Part shown: positions 28,475 to 37,986 of the stretch, one piece after another
Numbering within the stretch: position 1 is the first letter of the stretch
Layout of the letters: every line of letters starts with the position of its first letter
From: Tabrizicola sp. TH137
Lineage (GTDB): Bacteria > Pseudomonadota > Alphaproteobacteria > Rhodobacterales > Rhodobacteraceae
Length of the DNA: 64,000 nucleotides
Direction of reading: 5' to 3'
NCBI RefSeq assembly: GCF_002855575.1
Contig: NZ_PKRQ01000004.1
Coordinates: 124,001 to 188,000 of the forward strand
Translations under genes and position numbers: made by a program
Notes under the pieces: generated by a model
Database searches by the model: none
What the model saw: the letters and a program-made list of their open reading frames with translations, nothing else
Told to the model about the DNA's origin: nothing

Positions 28475-30778
28475 TCAGGTAAACTTGTTGTCCCGCGGGA
28501 ACCCGCGCGGCGCCATCTTGCCCGCCCCTGCCCGCGGCCCCTGCCATTCGGTCAGATCGGCCTCGGTCCGCGTCCGCCCGGCCGGGTCTTTCCAGGTCAG
28601 CCCCTCGGCCAGCGCGAAGGTGATGGCATCCGACAACCCGCCATCCTTGTATTTCTGCAAGCGCACGCCCTTGCCCTTGGCCATCTCCGGCAGTTCCGCC
28701 AGCGGGAAGACCAACAGCTTCCGGTTATCCCCCACCACGGCAACCGTATCTCCGGCCACCTTGCGGCAGAGGGCGGTCTTCACCCCGTCCTTCACCGTCA
28801 GCACCTGCTTGCCTGCCCGTGTCTGGGCCAGCACCTCATCCGACGGCACCACGAACCCGTCACCCGCCGTGGATGCCACCAAGAGCTTCTCGCCGGGGCG
28901 GAAGATCATCAGGTCCACGATCTCCGCCTCGTTCGGCAGATCGACCATCAGGCGCACGGGTTCCCCCATCCCCCGCCCGCCCGGCAGGTTCGCGCCCAGA
29001 AGCGTGTAGAACCGCCCGTTCGACCCGATCAGCAATATCTTGTCCGTCGTCTCGGCGTGGAAGATGAACCTTCCCTCGTCGCCGTCCTTGAACTTCACCT
29101 CGGTATCCAGCGCGACCTGCCCCTTCATCGCGCGGATCCAGCCCATCTTGGAACAGATCACCGTGATCGGCTCGCGCTCGATCATCGCCTCGAACGGCAC
29201 CTCCTCCACATCGCCCATCTCGGCAAATGTGGTGCGCCGCGCGCCCTCTTTCGTGCTCTTCCCGAACTGCTTGCGGATGTCTTCCAACTCCGCCCCGATC
29301 TTCTTCCACTGGCGCTTTTCGCTCTCCAGCAGATCGGCAAGGTCCGCCCGCTCCTTCATCAGCGCATCGCGCTCGCGGATCAGCTCCATCTCCTCCAGCC
29401 GCCGCAAGGACCGCAGCCGCATGTTCAGGATGGATTCCGCCTGAAGCTCCGTCAGTTCCCCCTCGCCCGGGGGCGGGGAAACGTAATCCTTCTCCGACGT
29501 CGCCCGCTTGTGATCCTTCGACCAATCCTCCGCCATCAGGGCGCGCTTGGGATCGTCGTCATAGCGGATGATGTCGATCACCCGGTCCAGATTCAGGAAG
29601 GCGATGATGAAGCCTTCCAGAACCTCCAGCCGGTGGTCGATCTTCTCCATCCGGTGTTCCGACCGCCGCCGCAGCACATCGCGCCGATGGTCAAGGAAGG
29701 CCCGCAGCACCTCCTTCAGCGAACAGACCTTCGGCACCTTGCCGTCGATCAGCACATTCATGTTCAGGCTGAACCGGATCTCCAGATCGCTGTTCTTGAA
29801 CAGCGTCCCCATCAACACATCCGGCTCCACCGTCCGCGCCCGCGGCTCCAGCACGATCCGCACGTCATCGGCGCTTTCGTCCCGCACATCGGCCAGAAGC
29901 GGGATCTTCTTCGTCGTGATCAGTTCCGCCAGCTTCTCGATCAGCTTGGACTTCTGCACCTGATAGGGGATTTCCGTGACCACGATCTGCCACGTCCCGC
30001 GGCCCAGATCCTCCACCTCCCACTTGGCGCGCAGCCGGAACGACCCCCGCCCCGTGCGATAGGCCTCAAGGATATTGGCCTTGGGCTCCACCAAGACCCC
30101 GCCCGTCGGGAAATCCGGCCCCGGCACGAACCCCACCAGCTCGTCATCCGTGATGCCGGGATTGCCCAGCATCGCCTGGCAGGCCCCGATCAGCTCATCC
30201 AGATTGTGCGGCGGGATATTCGTCGCCATCCCCACCGCGATGCCCGAAGACCCGTTGGCAAGAAGGTTGGGAAAGGAGGCCGGCATCACCACCGGCTCTT
30301 CCAGCGTGCCGTCGTAATTCGGGCGGAAGTCCACGGCGTTCTCTGCCAGCCCTTCCATCAGCGTCTCGGCAATCGCCGTCAGCCGCGCCTCGGTGTATCG
30401 GCTGGCCGCCGGGTTGTCCCCGTCGATATTGCCGAAATTCCCCTGCCCATCCACCAGCGGGTAACGGACGTTGAAATCCTGCGCCAGACGCGCCATCGCG
30501 TCATAGATCGCGGCATCGCCATGCGGGTGATAGTTCCCCATCACATCGCCCGAAATCTTGGCCGACTTGCGGAATCCCCCCGTCGCGGTCAGCCTGAGTT
30601 CCCGCATCGCATAGAGGATTCGCCGATGCACCGGCTTCAGCCCGTCGCGCGCATCCGGCAGCGCCCGATGCATGATCGTGGACAGCGCATAGGTCAGATA
30701 CCGCTCGCCAATCGCGCGGCTCAGCGGCTCCGCCACCAGAATGGGCTCTATCTTGGGGCTCTCGGGCGTGTCTGACAT
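28475..30778 (-). CDS. parC: DNA topoisomerase IV subunit A
   Basis: ParC cuts and rejoins DNA in topoisomerase IV, which unlinks daughter chromosomes. I choose ATG at 30778 ([13 protein letters not shown], 767 aa); the frame upstream is not ParC-like. The catalytic tyrosine is Tyr128 in [10 protein letters not shown]. The quinolone-determining segment reads [12 protein letters not shown], with Ala89 and Asp93 where E. coli has Ser80 and Glu84. The C-terminal beta-pinwheel follows, ending near [11 protein letters not shown]. It is probably the first gene of a parC-yjgN-M48 unit. Confidence 0.97.
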   Translation of the reverse strand: MSDTPESPKIEPILVAEPLSRAIGERYLTYALSTIMHRALPDARDGLKPVHRRILYAMRELRLTATGGFRKSAKISGDVMGNYHPHGDAAIYDAMARLAQDFNVRYPLVDGQGNFGNIDGDNPAASRYTEARLTAIAETLMEGLAENAVDFRPNYDGTLEEPVVMPASFPNLLANGSSGIAVGMATNIPPHNLDELIGACQAMLGNPGITDDELVGFVPGPDFPTGGVLVEPKANILEAYRTGRGSFRLRAKWEVEDLGRGTWQIVVTEIPYQVQKSKLIEKLAELITTKKIPLLADVRDESADDVRIVLEPRARTVEPDVLMGTLFKNSDLEIRFSLNMNVLIDGKVPKVCSLKEVLRAFLDHRRDVLRRRSEHRMEKIDHRLEVLEGFIIAFLNLDRVIDIIRYDDDPKRALMAEDWSKDHKRATSEKDYVSPPPGEGELTELQAESILNMRLRSLRRLEEMELIRERDALMKERADLADLLESEKRQWKKIGAELEDIRKQFGKSTKEGARRTTFAEMGDVEEVPFEAMIEREPITVICSKMGWIRAMKGQVALDTEVKFKDGDEGRFIFHAETTDKILLIGSNGRFYTLLGANLPGGRGMGEPVRLMVDLPNEAEIVDLMIFRPGEKLLVASTAGDGFVVPSDEVLAQTRAGKQVLTVKDGVKTALCRKVAGDTVAVVGDNRKLLVFPLAELPEMAKGKGVRLQKYKDGGLSDAITFALAEGLTWKDPAGRTRTEADLTEWQGPRAGAGKMAPRGFPRDNKFT

Positions 30779-30947
30779 GCATGTTGTGTAAATCGCCACG
30801 CGCCGCCGGTCCAGCCGAAACCGCAGTCCCCCCCGACACCGCTCCACCCCTTCCGACCGATCGCCGAAACGGCAAGTTTCCGCTCAAATTCGCGCCGTTC
30901 CATGCTAGGAGGGCGGAAAGATTGCCCGTGGTGAGTCGGATACCAGA

Positions 30948-31484
30948 ATGTTTCGTTATCTCCTTTTCTGTAGCCTCGGCCTTTACCTCGCCCTGCTGAT
31001 CGGCGGCGAAGATCGGGGTCAGGAACGCATGGGTCTGCGCGGCGCCTATGCCATAGACCTGTCCACCCCCGCCCCCATGCAGATCGCGGCCCCCGCAACG
31101 CAGGCCCCCGCCACGCCGGAAGACGCGCGCAGCATCCTGCCCGAAACCGCCACCGCCACCCGCACCGACAGCGCCGCCACCCCGGCCCTCCTCGAACAGG
31201 CCGCCGCCCCGGCAGAACCCGCCTTCAACGATTTCAACAACCCCAGCGTCACCCTCCGCACCATCACGGCCGAGGCGGCGAATATCCGCGACGCCGCCAG
31301 CCGCAACGGCGCCGTGATCGGGCGGCTGGAACGCGGCGAGATCGTGCAGATGGTCGAACAGGTCGGCGACTGGGTGCATATCCGCATCGAAGGCGACGGG
31401 ATCGACGGCTATGTCCACCGCCGCCTGATCTCCACCGAAGCGCCCGCCCTCTCCACCTACACGCTCTTTCCCGCCGCAGACTGA
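30948..31484 (+). CDS. Secreted SH3-domain protein
   Basis: The 178-residue protein has an N-terminal hydrophobic segment (MFRYLLFCSLGLYLALLIGG), an Ala/Thr/Pro-rich linker, then a bacterial SH3 domain (about 103-165) with the usual AANIRDAASRNGAVIGRLERG start and VHIRIEGDGIDGYVHRRL end. Such domains bind peptidoglycan or accompany cell-wall enzymes; the partner is unknown. It is divergent from parC. Confidence 0.78.
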   Translation: MFRYLLFCSLGLYLALLIGGEDRGQERMGLRGAYAIDLSTPAPMQIAAPATQAPATPEDARSILPETATATRTDSAATPALLEQAAAPAEPAFNDFNNPSVTLRTITAEAANIRDAASRNGAVIGRLERGEIVQMVEQVGDWVHIRIEGDGIDGYVHRRLISTEAPALSTYTLFPAAD

Positions 31485-31570
31485 CGGCCGCAGACTGACC
31501 GCCGCCCGGCATTGCCAAGTCCACGCCACTTCGCCTAGATCGGCGGAACGGGTCCAAGGGCAGGCAGGTC

Positions 31571-32395
31571 ATGCGTTCCATCCTCATCACCGGATGCTCC
31601 TCCGGCATCGGCTATGACGCCGCCCATGCGCTCAAGGCGCGCGGCTGGCGCGTCTTCGCCACCTGCCGCCAGCCCGCCGATTGCGACCGCCTGATCGCCG
31701 AGGGGCTGGAAAGCTTCCCGCTCGACTACGCCTCCGAAGACAGCATCGCCGCCGCCGTCGCAGAAACCCTCTCCCGCACCGGCGGCCGCCTCGACGCGCT
31801 CTTCAACAACGGCGCCTTCGCCTGCCCCGGCGCGGTGGAAGACCTGCCCCGCGGCGCCCTGCGCGAAATCTTCGAAACCAACTTCTTCGGCTACCACGAT
31901 CTCACCCGCCGCCTGATCCCCACCTTCCGCGCGCAAGGGCATGGCCGCATCGTGCAATGTTCCTCCGTCCTCGGCCTCGTCGGGGCGAAATGGCGCGGCG
32001 CCTATGTGTCCACCAAATTCGCCCTCGAAGGCCTGACCGATGTCATGCGGCTCGAAATGGACGGAACCGGCATCGACCTCATCCTCATCGAACCGGGCCC
32101 CATCGGCACCCGCATCCGCGAGAACGCCATCCCCCATTTCGAAAAGTGGATCGACTGGGAAAACTCCGCCCGCCGCGAGGAATACGCAGCCCTTCTCCAC
32201 CGGCTCTACAAGCCCGACCAGAAAAAGGACCGCTGGGAACTTCCGCCCTCCGCCGTGACGGAAAAACTCATCCATGCGCTGGAATCCCCCCGCCCCCGCG
32301 CCCGCTATTACGTCACCGTCCCCACCTATCTCTCCGGAATCCTCAAGCGCCTCCTGCCGACCCGCCTTCTCGACCGCATCGTCGCCAAGGGCTGA
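31571..32395 (+). CDS. Short-chain dehydrogenase/reductase
   Basis: A 274-residue SDR with the cofactor motif TGCSSGIG (7-14), the NNGA-type motif after LDALFNNGAF, a catalytic Ser in IVQCSSVLGLV, and YVSTKFALEGL carrying the YxxxK pair. The substrate is unknown; the long C-terminal part (YYVTVPTYLSGILKRLLP) resembles the YbbO-like branch. It precedes the HIG1-type gene on the same strand. Confidence 0.9.
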   Translation: MRSILITGCSSGIGYDAAHALKARGWRVFATCRQPADCDRLIAEGLESFPLDYASEDSIAAAVAETLSRTGGRLDALFNNGAFACPGAVEDLPRGALREIFETNFFGYHDLTRRLIPTFRAQGHGRIVQCSSVLGLVGAKWRGAYVSTKFALEGLTDVMRLEMDGTGIDLILIEPGPIGTRIRENAIPHFEKWIDWENSARREEYAALLHRLYKPDQKKDRWELPPSAVTEKLIHALESPRPRARYYVTVPTYLSGILKRLLPTRLLDRIVAKG

Positions 32396-32478
32396 CGCCC
32401 GGCGAAAGGCGCGGCATCATGGGCATTCGCCTTTGCGCCATTCCCCGCTAGATGAGGCGCGAACCACAGGGAAACGCC

Positions 32479-32682
32479 ATGCTCTCCGATCCGCTCTTCA
32501 TCATCGCAGCCCTCGCGGCCTTTGCCGTGCTCGCCATCCTTATGGTCGGCATCGGCGGCTTCGCCAAGGGCGGCGACTTCAACCGCAAGCACGCGAACCG
32601 CATCATGCGGCTGCGCATCATCGCCCAGGCCGTGGCCGTCGCCCTGATCGTCGCCTTCGCCTGGCTGCATTCCAAGGGGTAA
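32479..32682 (+). CDS. Small twin-helix membrane protein, HIG1 type
   Basis: From ATG at 32479 this is a 67-residue protein with two membrane helices (about 5-25 and 44-62) joined by a basic loop with GGDFNRKHANRIMRLRI. This matches the alphaproteobacterial twin-transmembrane/HIG1-domain group, relatives of which modulate respiratory complexes. It ends 3 bp before the adenosyltransferase start, so the two are likely cotranscribed. Confidence 0.75.
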   Translation: MLSDPLFIIAALAAFAVLAILMVGIGGFAKGGDFNRKHANRIMRLRIIAQAVAVALIVAFAWLHSKG

Positions 32683-32685
32683 GCC

Positions 32686-33264
32686 ATGGTCGTCCTCTCC
32701 AAGATCTACACCAAAACCGGCGATGCCGGGGAAACCGCGCTCGGCAACGGCGCCCGCGTGGCGAAACACGCCACCCGCGTCTCGGCCTATGGCACCGTGG
32801 ATGAAACCAACGCCACCGTCGGCCTCGCCCGTCTCCACGCCGATCCGGAAACCGACAAGGCCCTGGCCCGCATCTCCAACGATCTCTTCGATCTCGGCGC
32901 CGATCTCTGCACCCCCGACATGCATCTCGACGCCACCCTCCCCTACACCCCCCTGCGGATGCAGGAGGCGCAGGTCCTGCGGCTGGAACGCGAGATCGAC
33001 GCGATGAATGCCCGCCTGCAACCGCTCCGCAGCTTCATCCTGCCCGGCGGCTCGCCCCTTGCCGCGCAGCTTCACCTCTGCCGCACGGTCTGCCGCCGCG
33101 CCGAACGCCTGACGGTCGAACTCGCCACCATGGAATCGGTCAACCCCGAGGCGGTCAAATACCTCAACCGCCTGTCCGACTGGTTCTTCGTCGCGGGCCG
33201 CATCGCCAATGACGACGGCAAGGCCGATGTCCTCTGGGTGCCCGGCCTGACCCGCGAAGGCTAG
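32686..33264 (+). CDS. PduO-type ATP:cob(I)alamin adenosyltransferase
   Basis: This enzyme makes adenosylcobalamin from cob(I)alamin and ATP. The 192-residue protein has the N-terminal ATP loop [19 protein letters not shown], the [12 protein letters not shown] segment, and the conserved [10 protein letters not shown] helix near the C-terminus. Adenosylcobalamin would serve mutases such as methylmalonyl- and ethylmalonyl-CoA mutase, consistent with methylsuccinyl-CoA dehydrogenase elsewhere in the window. Confidence 0.94.
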   Translation: MVVLSKIYTKTGDAGETALGNGARVAKHATRVSAYGTVDETNATVGLARLHADPETDKALARISNDLFDLGADLCTPDMHLDATLPYTPLRMQEAQVLRLEREIDAMNARLQPLRSFILPGGSPLAAQLHLCRTVCRRAERLTVELATMESVNPEAVKYLNRLSDWFFVAGRIANDDGKADVLWVPGLTREG

Positions 33265-33398
33265 GCCTCCGAAAAACGCGACGTCTCGACGCGCGATCCT
33301 GTCGCATTTGGTCTGTTGCAACCGCAGCGAACGGTCTAGTTACCCTATCGAGAGCTTGGGTGAGGTCCGCCCGTCGGACCGCAATAAGGAGATGCGCG

Positions 33399-34160
33399 AT
33401 GAAGGTCCTGGTGCCTGTCAAACGTGTGATCGACTACAACGTGAAGGTCCGCGTCAAGGCGGACGGTTCCGGCGTCGATCTCGCCAACGTCAAGATGTCG
33501 ATGAACCCCTTCGACGAGATTGCCGTCGAAGAGGCGATCCGGCTCAAGGAAAAGGGCATCGCGACCGAGGTCGTCGTCGTCTCCATCGGCGTGAAGCAGG
33601 CGCAGGAAACGCTGCGCACCGCGCTCGCCATGGGCGCTGACCGCGCGATCCTGATCGAAGCCGCCGCCGATGTGCATACCGACATCGAACCGCTCGCCGT
33701 GGCGAAACTGCTCGCAGGTGTGGTCAAGGAAGAAGCCCCCGGCATCGTCCTCTGCGGCAAGCAGGCGATCGACAATGACATGAACGCCACCGGCCAGATG
33801 CTCTCTGCCCTGCTCGGCTGGTCGCAGGCCACCTTCGCCTCCGAAGTCGCCATCGAAGGCGACACGGCGAAAGTCACGCGCGAGGTTGACGGCGGTCTCC
33901 AGACCATCGCGGTCAAGCTGCCGACGATCATCTCGGTCGATCTGCGCCTGAACGAACCGCGCTATGCCTCGCTGCCGAACATCATGAAGGCCAAGACGAA
34001 GCCGCTCGCCACCAAGACCCCCGCCGATTACGGCGTGGACGTCGCGCCGCGCCTCTCGGTCGTCAAGACTGTGGAACCGGCAGGCCGCAAGGCCGGCGTG
34101 AAAGTGGGCTCCATCGAGGAACTCATCGCGAAACTCAAAGACGAAGCAGGGGTGATCTGA
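33399..34160 (+). CDS. etfB: Electron transfer flavoprotein beta subunit
   Basis: EtfB binds AMP and forms the ETF heterodimer that takes electrons from acyl-CoA dehydrogenases and passes them to ETF-quinone oxidoreductase. The ATG at 33399 is preceded by AAGGAG and gives 253 aa starting [17 protein letters not shown]. It has the conserved [15 protein letters not shown] segment and the signature region near [16 protein letters not shown]. It lies 1 bp before etfA. Confidence 0.97.
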   Translation: MKVLVPVKRVIDYNVKVRVKADGSGVDLANVKMSMNPFDEIAVEEAIRLKEKGIATEVVVVSIGVKQAQETLRTALAMGADRAILIEAAADVHTDIEPLAVAKLLAGVVKEEAPGIVLCGKQAIDNDMNATGQMLSALLGWSQATFASEVAIEGDTAKVTREVDGGLQTIAVKLPTIISVDLRLNEPRYASLPNIMKAKTKPLATKTPADYGVDVAPRLSVVKTVEPAGRKAGVKVGSIEELIAKLKDEAGVI

Positions 34161-34161
34161 G

Positions 34162-35085
34162 ATGGCCGTTCTTCTTCTCGCCGATGTGAATGATGGCCAA
34201 CTGGCCACCGATGCCGTCGCCAAGGCCCTTTCCGCCGTGAAAGGTCTGGGCGAGGTGCATATCCTCGTCGCCGGCACCTCTGCCGCCGCCGCGGCCGAAG
34301 CCGCCAAGCTTGACGGTGCCGCCAAGGTCCTCCACGCCGATGACGCGGCCTATGACCACGGCATGGCGGAATCCACCGCCGCGCTGATCGTCTCGCTTGC
34401 GGGCAGCTACAGCCACATCGCCGCCGCCGCGACCGCCTTCTCCAAGAACGTCCTGCCCCGCGCTGCGGCCCTGCTCGACGTCATGGTGATCTCGGACGTG
34501 ACCGCCGTCGTCGATGCCGACACCTTCGAACGCCCGATCTATGCGGGCAACGCGATCCAGACGGTGAAATCCTCGGATGGCAAGAAGGTCCTCACCGTCC
34601 GCACCGCCTCCTTCAACGCCGCAGCCAGCACCGGCAGCGCCGCCGTTGAAAAGGTCGCCGTCGCCGCCGACGGGTCGCTGTCCAAATGGGTCGAAGACAA
34701 GGTCGCCGCGTCGGACCGCCCGGAACTCACCTCCGCCGGCATCGTCGTCTCGGGCGGCCGTGGCGTCGGCTCCCAGGCCGACTTCGCCCTGATCGAGAAA
34801 CTGGCCGACAAGCTCGGCGCCGCCGTCGGGGCCTCGCGCGCCGCGGTGGACTCTGGCTACGCCCCGAACGACTGGCAGGTCGGCCAGACCGGCAAGGTCG
34901 TCGCCCCCACGCTCTACGTCGCCGTGGGCATCTCGGGCGCGATCCAGCATCTGGCGGGCATGAAGGACTCCAAGGTCATCGTCGCCATCAACAAGGACGA
35001 AGAGGCCCCCATCTTCCAGGTCGCCGATTACGGCCTCGTGGCCGACCTCTTCACCGCCGTCCCGGAGATGATCGAAAAGCTCTGA
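34162..35085 (+). CDS. etfA: Electron transfer flavoprotein alpha subunit
   Basis: EtfA carries the redox FAD. The 307-residue protein has the C-terminal FAD domain with [41 protein letters not shown], the [11 protein letters not shown] motif and [19 protein letters not shown]. It directly follows etfB, and an intrinsic terminator closes the pair. Confidence 0.98.
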   Translation: MAVLLLADVNDGQLATDAVAKALSAVKGLGEVHILVAGTSAAAAAEAAKLDGAAKVLHADDAAYDHGMAESTAALIVSLAGSYSHIAAAATAFSKNVLPRAAALLDVMVISDVTAVVDADTFERPIYAGNAIQTVKSSDGKKVLTVRTASFNAAASTGSAAVEKVAVAADGSLSKWVEDKVAASDRPELTSAGIVVSGGRGVGSQADFALIEKLADKLGAAVGASRAAVDSGYAPNDWQVGQTGKVVAPTLYVAVGISGAIQHLAGMKDSKVIVAINKDEEAPIFQVADYGLVADLFTAVPEMIEKL

Positions 35086-35110
35086 TCCCGGGATCAAGGC
35101 GCAGGATAGA

Positions 35111-35138
35111 GGGGCGCGGGGAAACCCGCGCCCCTTTT
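35111..35138 (+). terminator. Terminator of etfBA
   Basis: GGGGCGCGGG (35111-35120) pairs with CCCGCGCCCC (35125-35134) around GAAA and is followed by TTTT. It separates etfA from the convergent DUF6473 gene, whose stop codon it abuts. Confidence 0.9.
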
Positions 35139-35959
35139 CACATCATCCCCCGCAGCACCGGCAGCAGCGCCGCCGCCACCTCCTCATGCACGGCCACACC
35201 CGGCACGCCCCGCGCCGCAGGCTCCGCCATCGGCGGAAAGACCATCCCCTCCATCCCGCGCGCCCGCGCCGCCGCGCTCGGCACCACCGTCACGGCCGCA
35301 TCCACCCGCCCCGCCAGCCTCTCCATCATCCCGGCATCCACCAGCAGCGGCTCTCCAAACGGCACATCCCGTGGCGGCCCCGGCGGCGCCTCCGCCATCC
35401 AGAGCAGCACCTTCCGCCCCGGAATGCCCGCCAGCAACCCTGCCATCCGCGCGCACCACGCGCTCCGCAACTCCTCCGCCACCAGCCCGAACCGCTCCGG
35501 CCCGGCCTCGAACAGCGACCGCAACATGTGCCGCGTGAAACTGAAATCCGTGAAATCCACCCCCCGATAGATCGTCTGCAACAGGGGAGAGGCGCGCAGG
35601 AACCGGTCATTCCGGCGCGGATGCACCGTATAGAACCGGTTCGACAGATCCGCCGCCCCCGGCACCTGCACCACCACAACGGCGGCCCGCTGCACCACAT
35701 CCATCACCGCCGGATCGCCCAGCCAGGCATCCGGCCCCGCATTGGGGCAGCCAAGGTTCACCACCTTGCCCCCCAGCCCCGCCTCCAGCAGCGCCGGATA
35801 GGGCTGCGGGATATAGCGCCCATAGGCCTCGATCCCGCCCAGCACCGCAACGAACCACCCCGAAAGATCACGCCGCGGCCCCCGGAACAGCAACCGCGAC
35901 CGCCCATAGCGACAAGGCATGTAATCGAGCGATCCCTCGCCCGCATAATCATAGGCCAT
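35138..35959 (-). CDS. DUF6473 protein, function unknown
   Basis: The 273-residue product (ATG at 35959, [16 protein letters not shown]) matches a family found mainly in Rhodobacteraceae (DUF6473). Conserved-looking segments are [33 protein letters not shown] and [15 protein letters not shown], which recall SGNH/GDSL-type folds with Gly-Gly and Asn positions, though this is only a resemblance. No signal peptide is evident. It stands alone. Confidence 0.65.
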   Translation of the reverse strand: MAYDYAGEGSLDYMPCRYGRSRLLFRGPRRDLSGWFVAVLGGIEAYGRYIPQPYPALLEAGLGGKVVNLGCPNAGPDAWLGDPAVMDVVQRAAVVVVQVPGAADLSNRFYTVHPRRNDRFLRASPLLQTIYRGVDFTDFSFTRHMLRSLFEAGPERFGLVAEELRSAWCARMAGLLAGIPGRKVLLWMAEAPPGPPRDVPFGEPLLVDAGMMERLAGRVDAAVTVVPSAAARARGMEGMVFPPMAEPAARGVPGVAVHEEVAAALLPVLRGMM

Positions 35960-36124
35960 GGCCCACCCCACAAGACTTCACCCGCAACCAGCTTTGCCGG
36001 ACAGGTCTGAACAGCGGGTTAAGGTCGCAATTCGGCTAAAGCTTTCCGCAACGCGCCCCGCGCCGCTTGCACCCGGCCCGCCCCGGTGCATAAGGTCCAT
36101 CCCGGAACGAAGGAGTGCTGAGTC

Positions 36125-37003
36125 ATGGCAGAAATCCGCAGCGTGGGCGTCGTCGGCGCGGGTCAGATGGGCAACGGCATCGCCCATGTCTTCGCCCTTG
36201 CGGGCTATGACGTGCTCCTCTCCGACATCAGCCAGGCCAGCATCGACAAGGCGCTCGCCACCATCGAAAAGAACCTCGACCGCCAGGTCGCCCGCGGCAA
36301 GATCACCGCCGAAGACAAGGCCACCGCACAAGGGCGCATCCGCACCACGCTCCGCCTTGCCGATCTCGGCCCCTGCGACCTCATCATCGAGGCCGCGACC
36401 GAACGCGAAACGGTGAAACAGGCGATTTTCGAGGATCTGCTCCCCCATCTCAAACCCTCCACCATCCTCACCTCCAACACCTCCTCCATCTCCATCACCC
36501 GTCTTGCCAGCCGCACCGACAGGCCGGAAAAATTCATGGGCTTCCACTTCATGAACCCCGTGCCGGTGATGCAGCTTGTCGAACTCATCCGTGGCATCGC
36601 CACCGATCAGGACACCTGGGAAACCCTGCACGAGGTGGTGCGCAAACTCGGCAAGACCGCCGCCAGCGCCGAGGATTTCCCCGCCTTCATCGTCAACCGC
36701 ATCCTGATGCCGATGATCAACGAGGCGGTCTATACGCTCTACGAAGGCGTCGGAAACGTGAAGTCCATCGACGAATCCCTCAAACTCGGCGCCAACCACC
36801 CGATGGGCCCCCTGGAACTGGCCGATTTCATCGGTCTGGACACCTGCCTTGCCATCATGAACGTCCTGCATGACGGTCTGGCCGACACCAAGTACCGCCC
36901 CTGCCCGCTGCTCACGAAGTATGTCGAGGCCGGATGGCTCGGCCGCAAGACGCAGCGCGGCTTCTACGACTATCGCGGCGAGGTGCCGGTCCCGACACGG
37001 TAA
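36125..37003 (+). CDS. 3-hydroxybutyryl-CoA dehydrogenase
   Basis: This NAD(P)-dependent enzyme interconverts 3-hydroxybutyryl-CoA and acetoacetyl-CoA. The 292 residues show the dinucleotide motif GAGQMGNGIA, the catalytic-histidine segment MGFHFMNPVPVMQLVELI, and the C-terminal LGANHPMGPLELADFIGLD. AAGGAG lies upstream of the ATG. It could serve butyrate/polyhydroxybutyrate metabolism. It sits 4 bp before the pseudouridine synthase gene. Confidence 0.95.
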   Translation: MAEIRSVGVVGAGQMGNGIAHVFALAGYDVLLSDISQASIDKALATIEKNLDRQVARGKITAEDKATAQGRIRTTLRLADLGPCDLIIEAATERETVKQAIFEDLLPHLKPSTILTSNTSSISITRLASRTDRPEKFMGFHFMNPVPVMQLVELIRGIATDQDTWETLHEVVRKLGKTAASAEDFPAFIVNRILMPMINEAVYTLYEGVGNVKSIDESLKLGANHPMGPLELADFIGLDTCLAIMNVLHDGLADTKYRPCPLLTKYVEAGWLGRKTQRGFYDYRGEVPVPTR

Positions 37004-37007
37004 CCGC

Positions 37008-37742
37008 ATGCCCAAGGCCGCCACCTCGCGCATCGACAAGCTGCTGTCATCCATGGGCTACGGCTCACGCGCCGAAATGGCGCGCATGGCCAAGGCGGGC
37101 GGCATCACGCTGGACGGCGCGGATATCACCGATGTCAGCCAGCGCATCGCCCTGACGCCCGACCTGCCCGCCCGCATGGTGATCGACGGTGACCCGCTCG
37201 ACCCGCTTCAGGGCCTCGTGATCCTCCTGAACAAACCCCTCGGCATGACCTGCTCGCACAAGGAAGACGGGCCGCTCGTCCACGATCTACTCCCCCGGCG
37301 CTGGCGCGCACGCGACCCTGCCATCTCCACCGTCGGGCGGCTGGACAAGCAGACCTCCGGCCTCCTCCTCCTCACCGATGACGGCGATCTCCTCCACCGC
37401 ATCATCAGCCCCCGCCGCCACATCCGCAAAACCTACCGCGCCACGCTCGCCCGCCCCTTGAAAGGGACCGAGGCCGCCCTCTTCGCCTCCGGCACCCTGA
37501 TGCTGGAGGGCGAAACCAAACCCCTCGCCCCCGCCGACCTGGACGTGATCTCCGCCACCGAGGCCCTGCTCACCGTAACCGAAGGCCGCTACCACCAGGT
37601 CCGCCGCATGTTCGCGGCCACAGGAAACCACGTCGAGGCGCTGCACCGGATCAGCCTTGGCGGGCTGTCGCTGCCTGCGGACCTCGCGCCCGGAAAGTGG
37701 CGACTGCTCGATCCGGCAGGGATCGCATCCGTTTTCGGATGA
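37008..37742 (+). CDS. RsuA-family pseudouridine synthase
   Basis: Chosen start ATG at 37008 (MPKAATSRIDKLL, 244 aa). An N-terminal S4-like RNA-binding domain (about 8-55) precedes the catalytic domain with the catalytic-aspartate motif GRLDKQTSGLLLLTDDG and the C-terminal GRYHQVRRMFAATGNHVEALHR. Such enzymes modify 16S or 23S rRNA (RsuA, RluE/F types); the exact site cannot be assigned. The stop lies at the edge of the tandem duplication at 37746. Confidence 0.9.
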   Translation: MPKAATSRIDKLLSSMGYGSRAEMARMAKAGGITLDGADITDVSQRIALTPDLPARMVIDGDPLDPLQGLVILLNKPLGMTCSHKEDGPLVHDLLPRRWRARDPAISTVGRLDKQTSGLLLLTDDGDLLHRIISPRRHIRKTYRATLARPLKGTEAALFASGTLMLEGETKPLAPADLDVISATEALLTVTEGRYHQVRRMFAATGNHVEALHRISLGGLSLPADLAPGKWRLLDPAGIASVFG

Positions 37743-37745
37743 TCC

Positions 37746-37986
37746 GTAGGGCGGGGGTCTCCCCGCCTTCCCGGCGCGGCGGGGTCAAACCCCGCCCTAC
37801 TTCTTCAACGAAAGCACATGCTCCCGCAGCCAGGCCAAGAACCCGCGCGGGTTCCCCTCCCATTTCTTCAATTCCTCCGCCGGGATCGGCGCGCCGATCA
37901 CCGGGCGTGTAGGCCGGAATTCGCATGGCCGGTAGGGCGGGGGTCTCCCCGCCTTCCCGGCGCGGCGGGGTCAAACCCCGCCCTAC
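37746..37986. repeat. 186-bp tandem duplication bounded by GC palindromes
   Basis: The segment 37746-37913 recurs at 37932-38099 with about 97% identity by eye (shift 186 bp). Each unit starts with a 55-nt double palindrome (37746-37800 and 37932-37986; outer arms GTAGGGCGGGG and CCCCGCCCTAC) and continues with the last 37 codons of the plsC-like gene. The palindrome supplies the TAG stop codon of that gene in both copies. Confidence 0.9.
37797..37913 (-). pseudogene. Duplicated C-terminal fragment of the PlsC-like gene
   Basis: An intact reading stretch encodes the same final residues as the functional gene (RPVIGAPIPAEELKKWEGNP, then the same end LSLKK and TAG stop). It lacks the upstream catalytic part and any start codon, so it is a remnant of tandem duplication. 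Differences from the parent are mostly synonymous. Confidence 0.85.
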
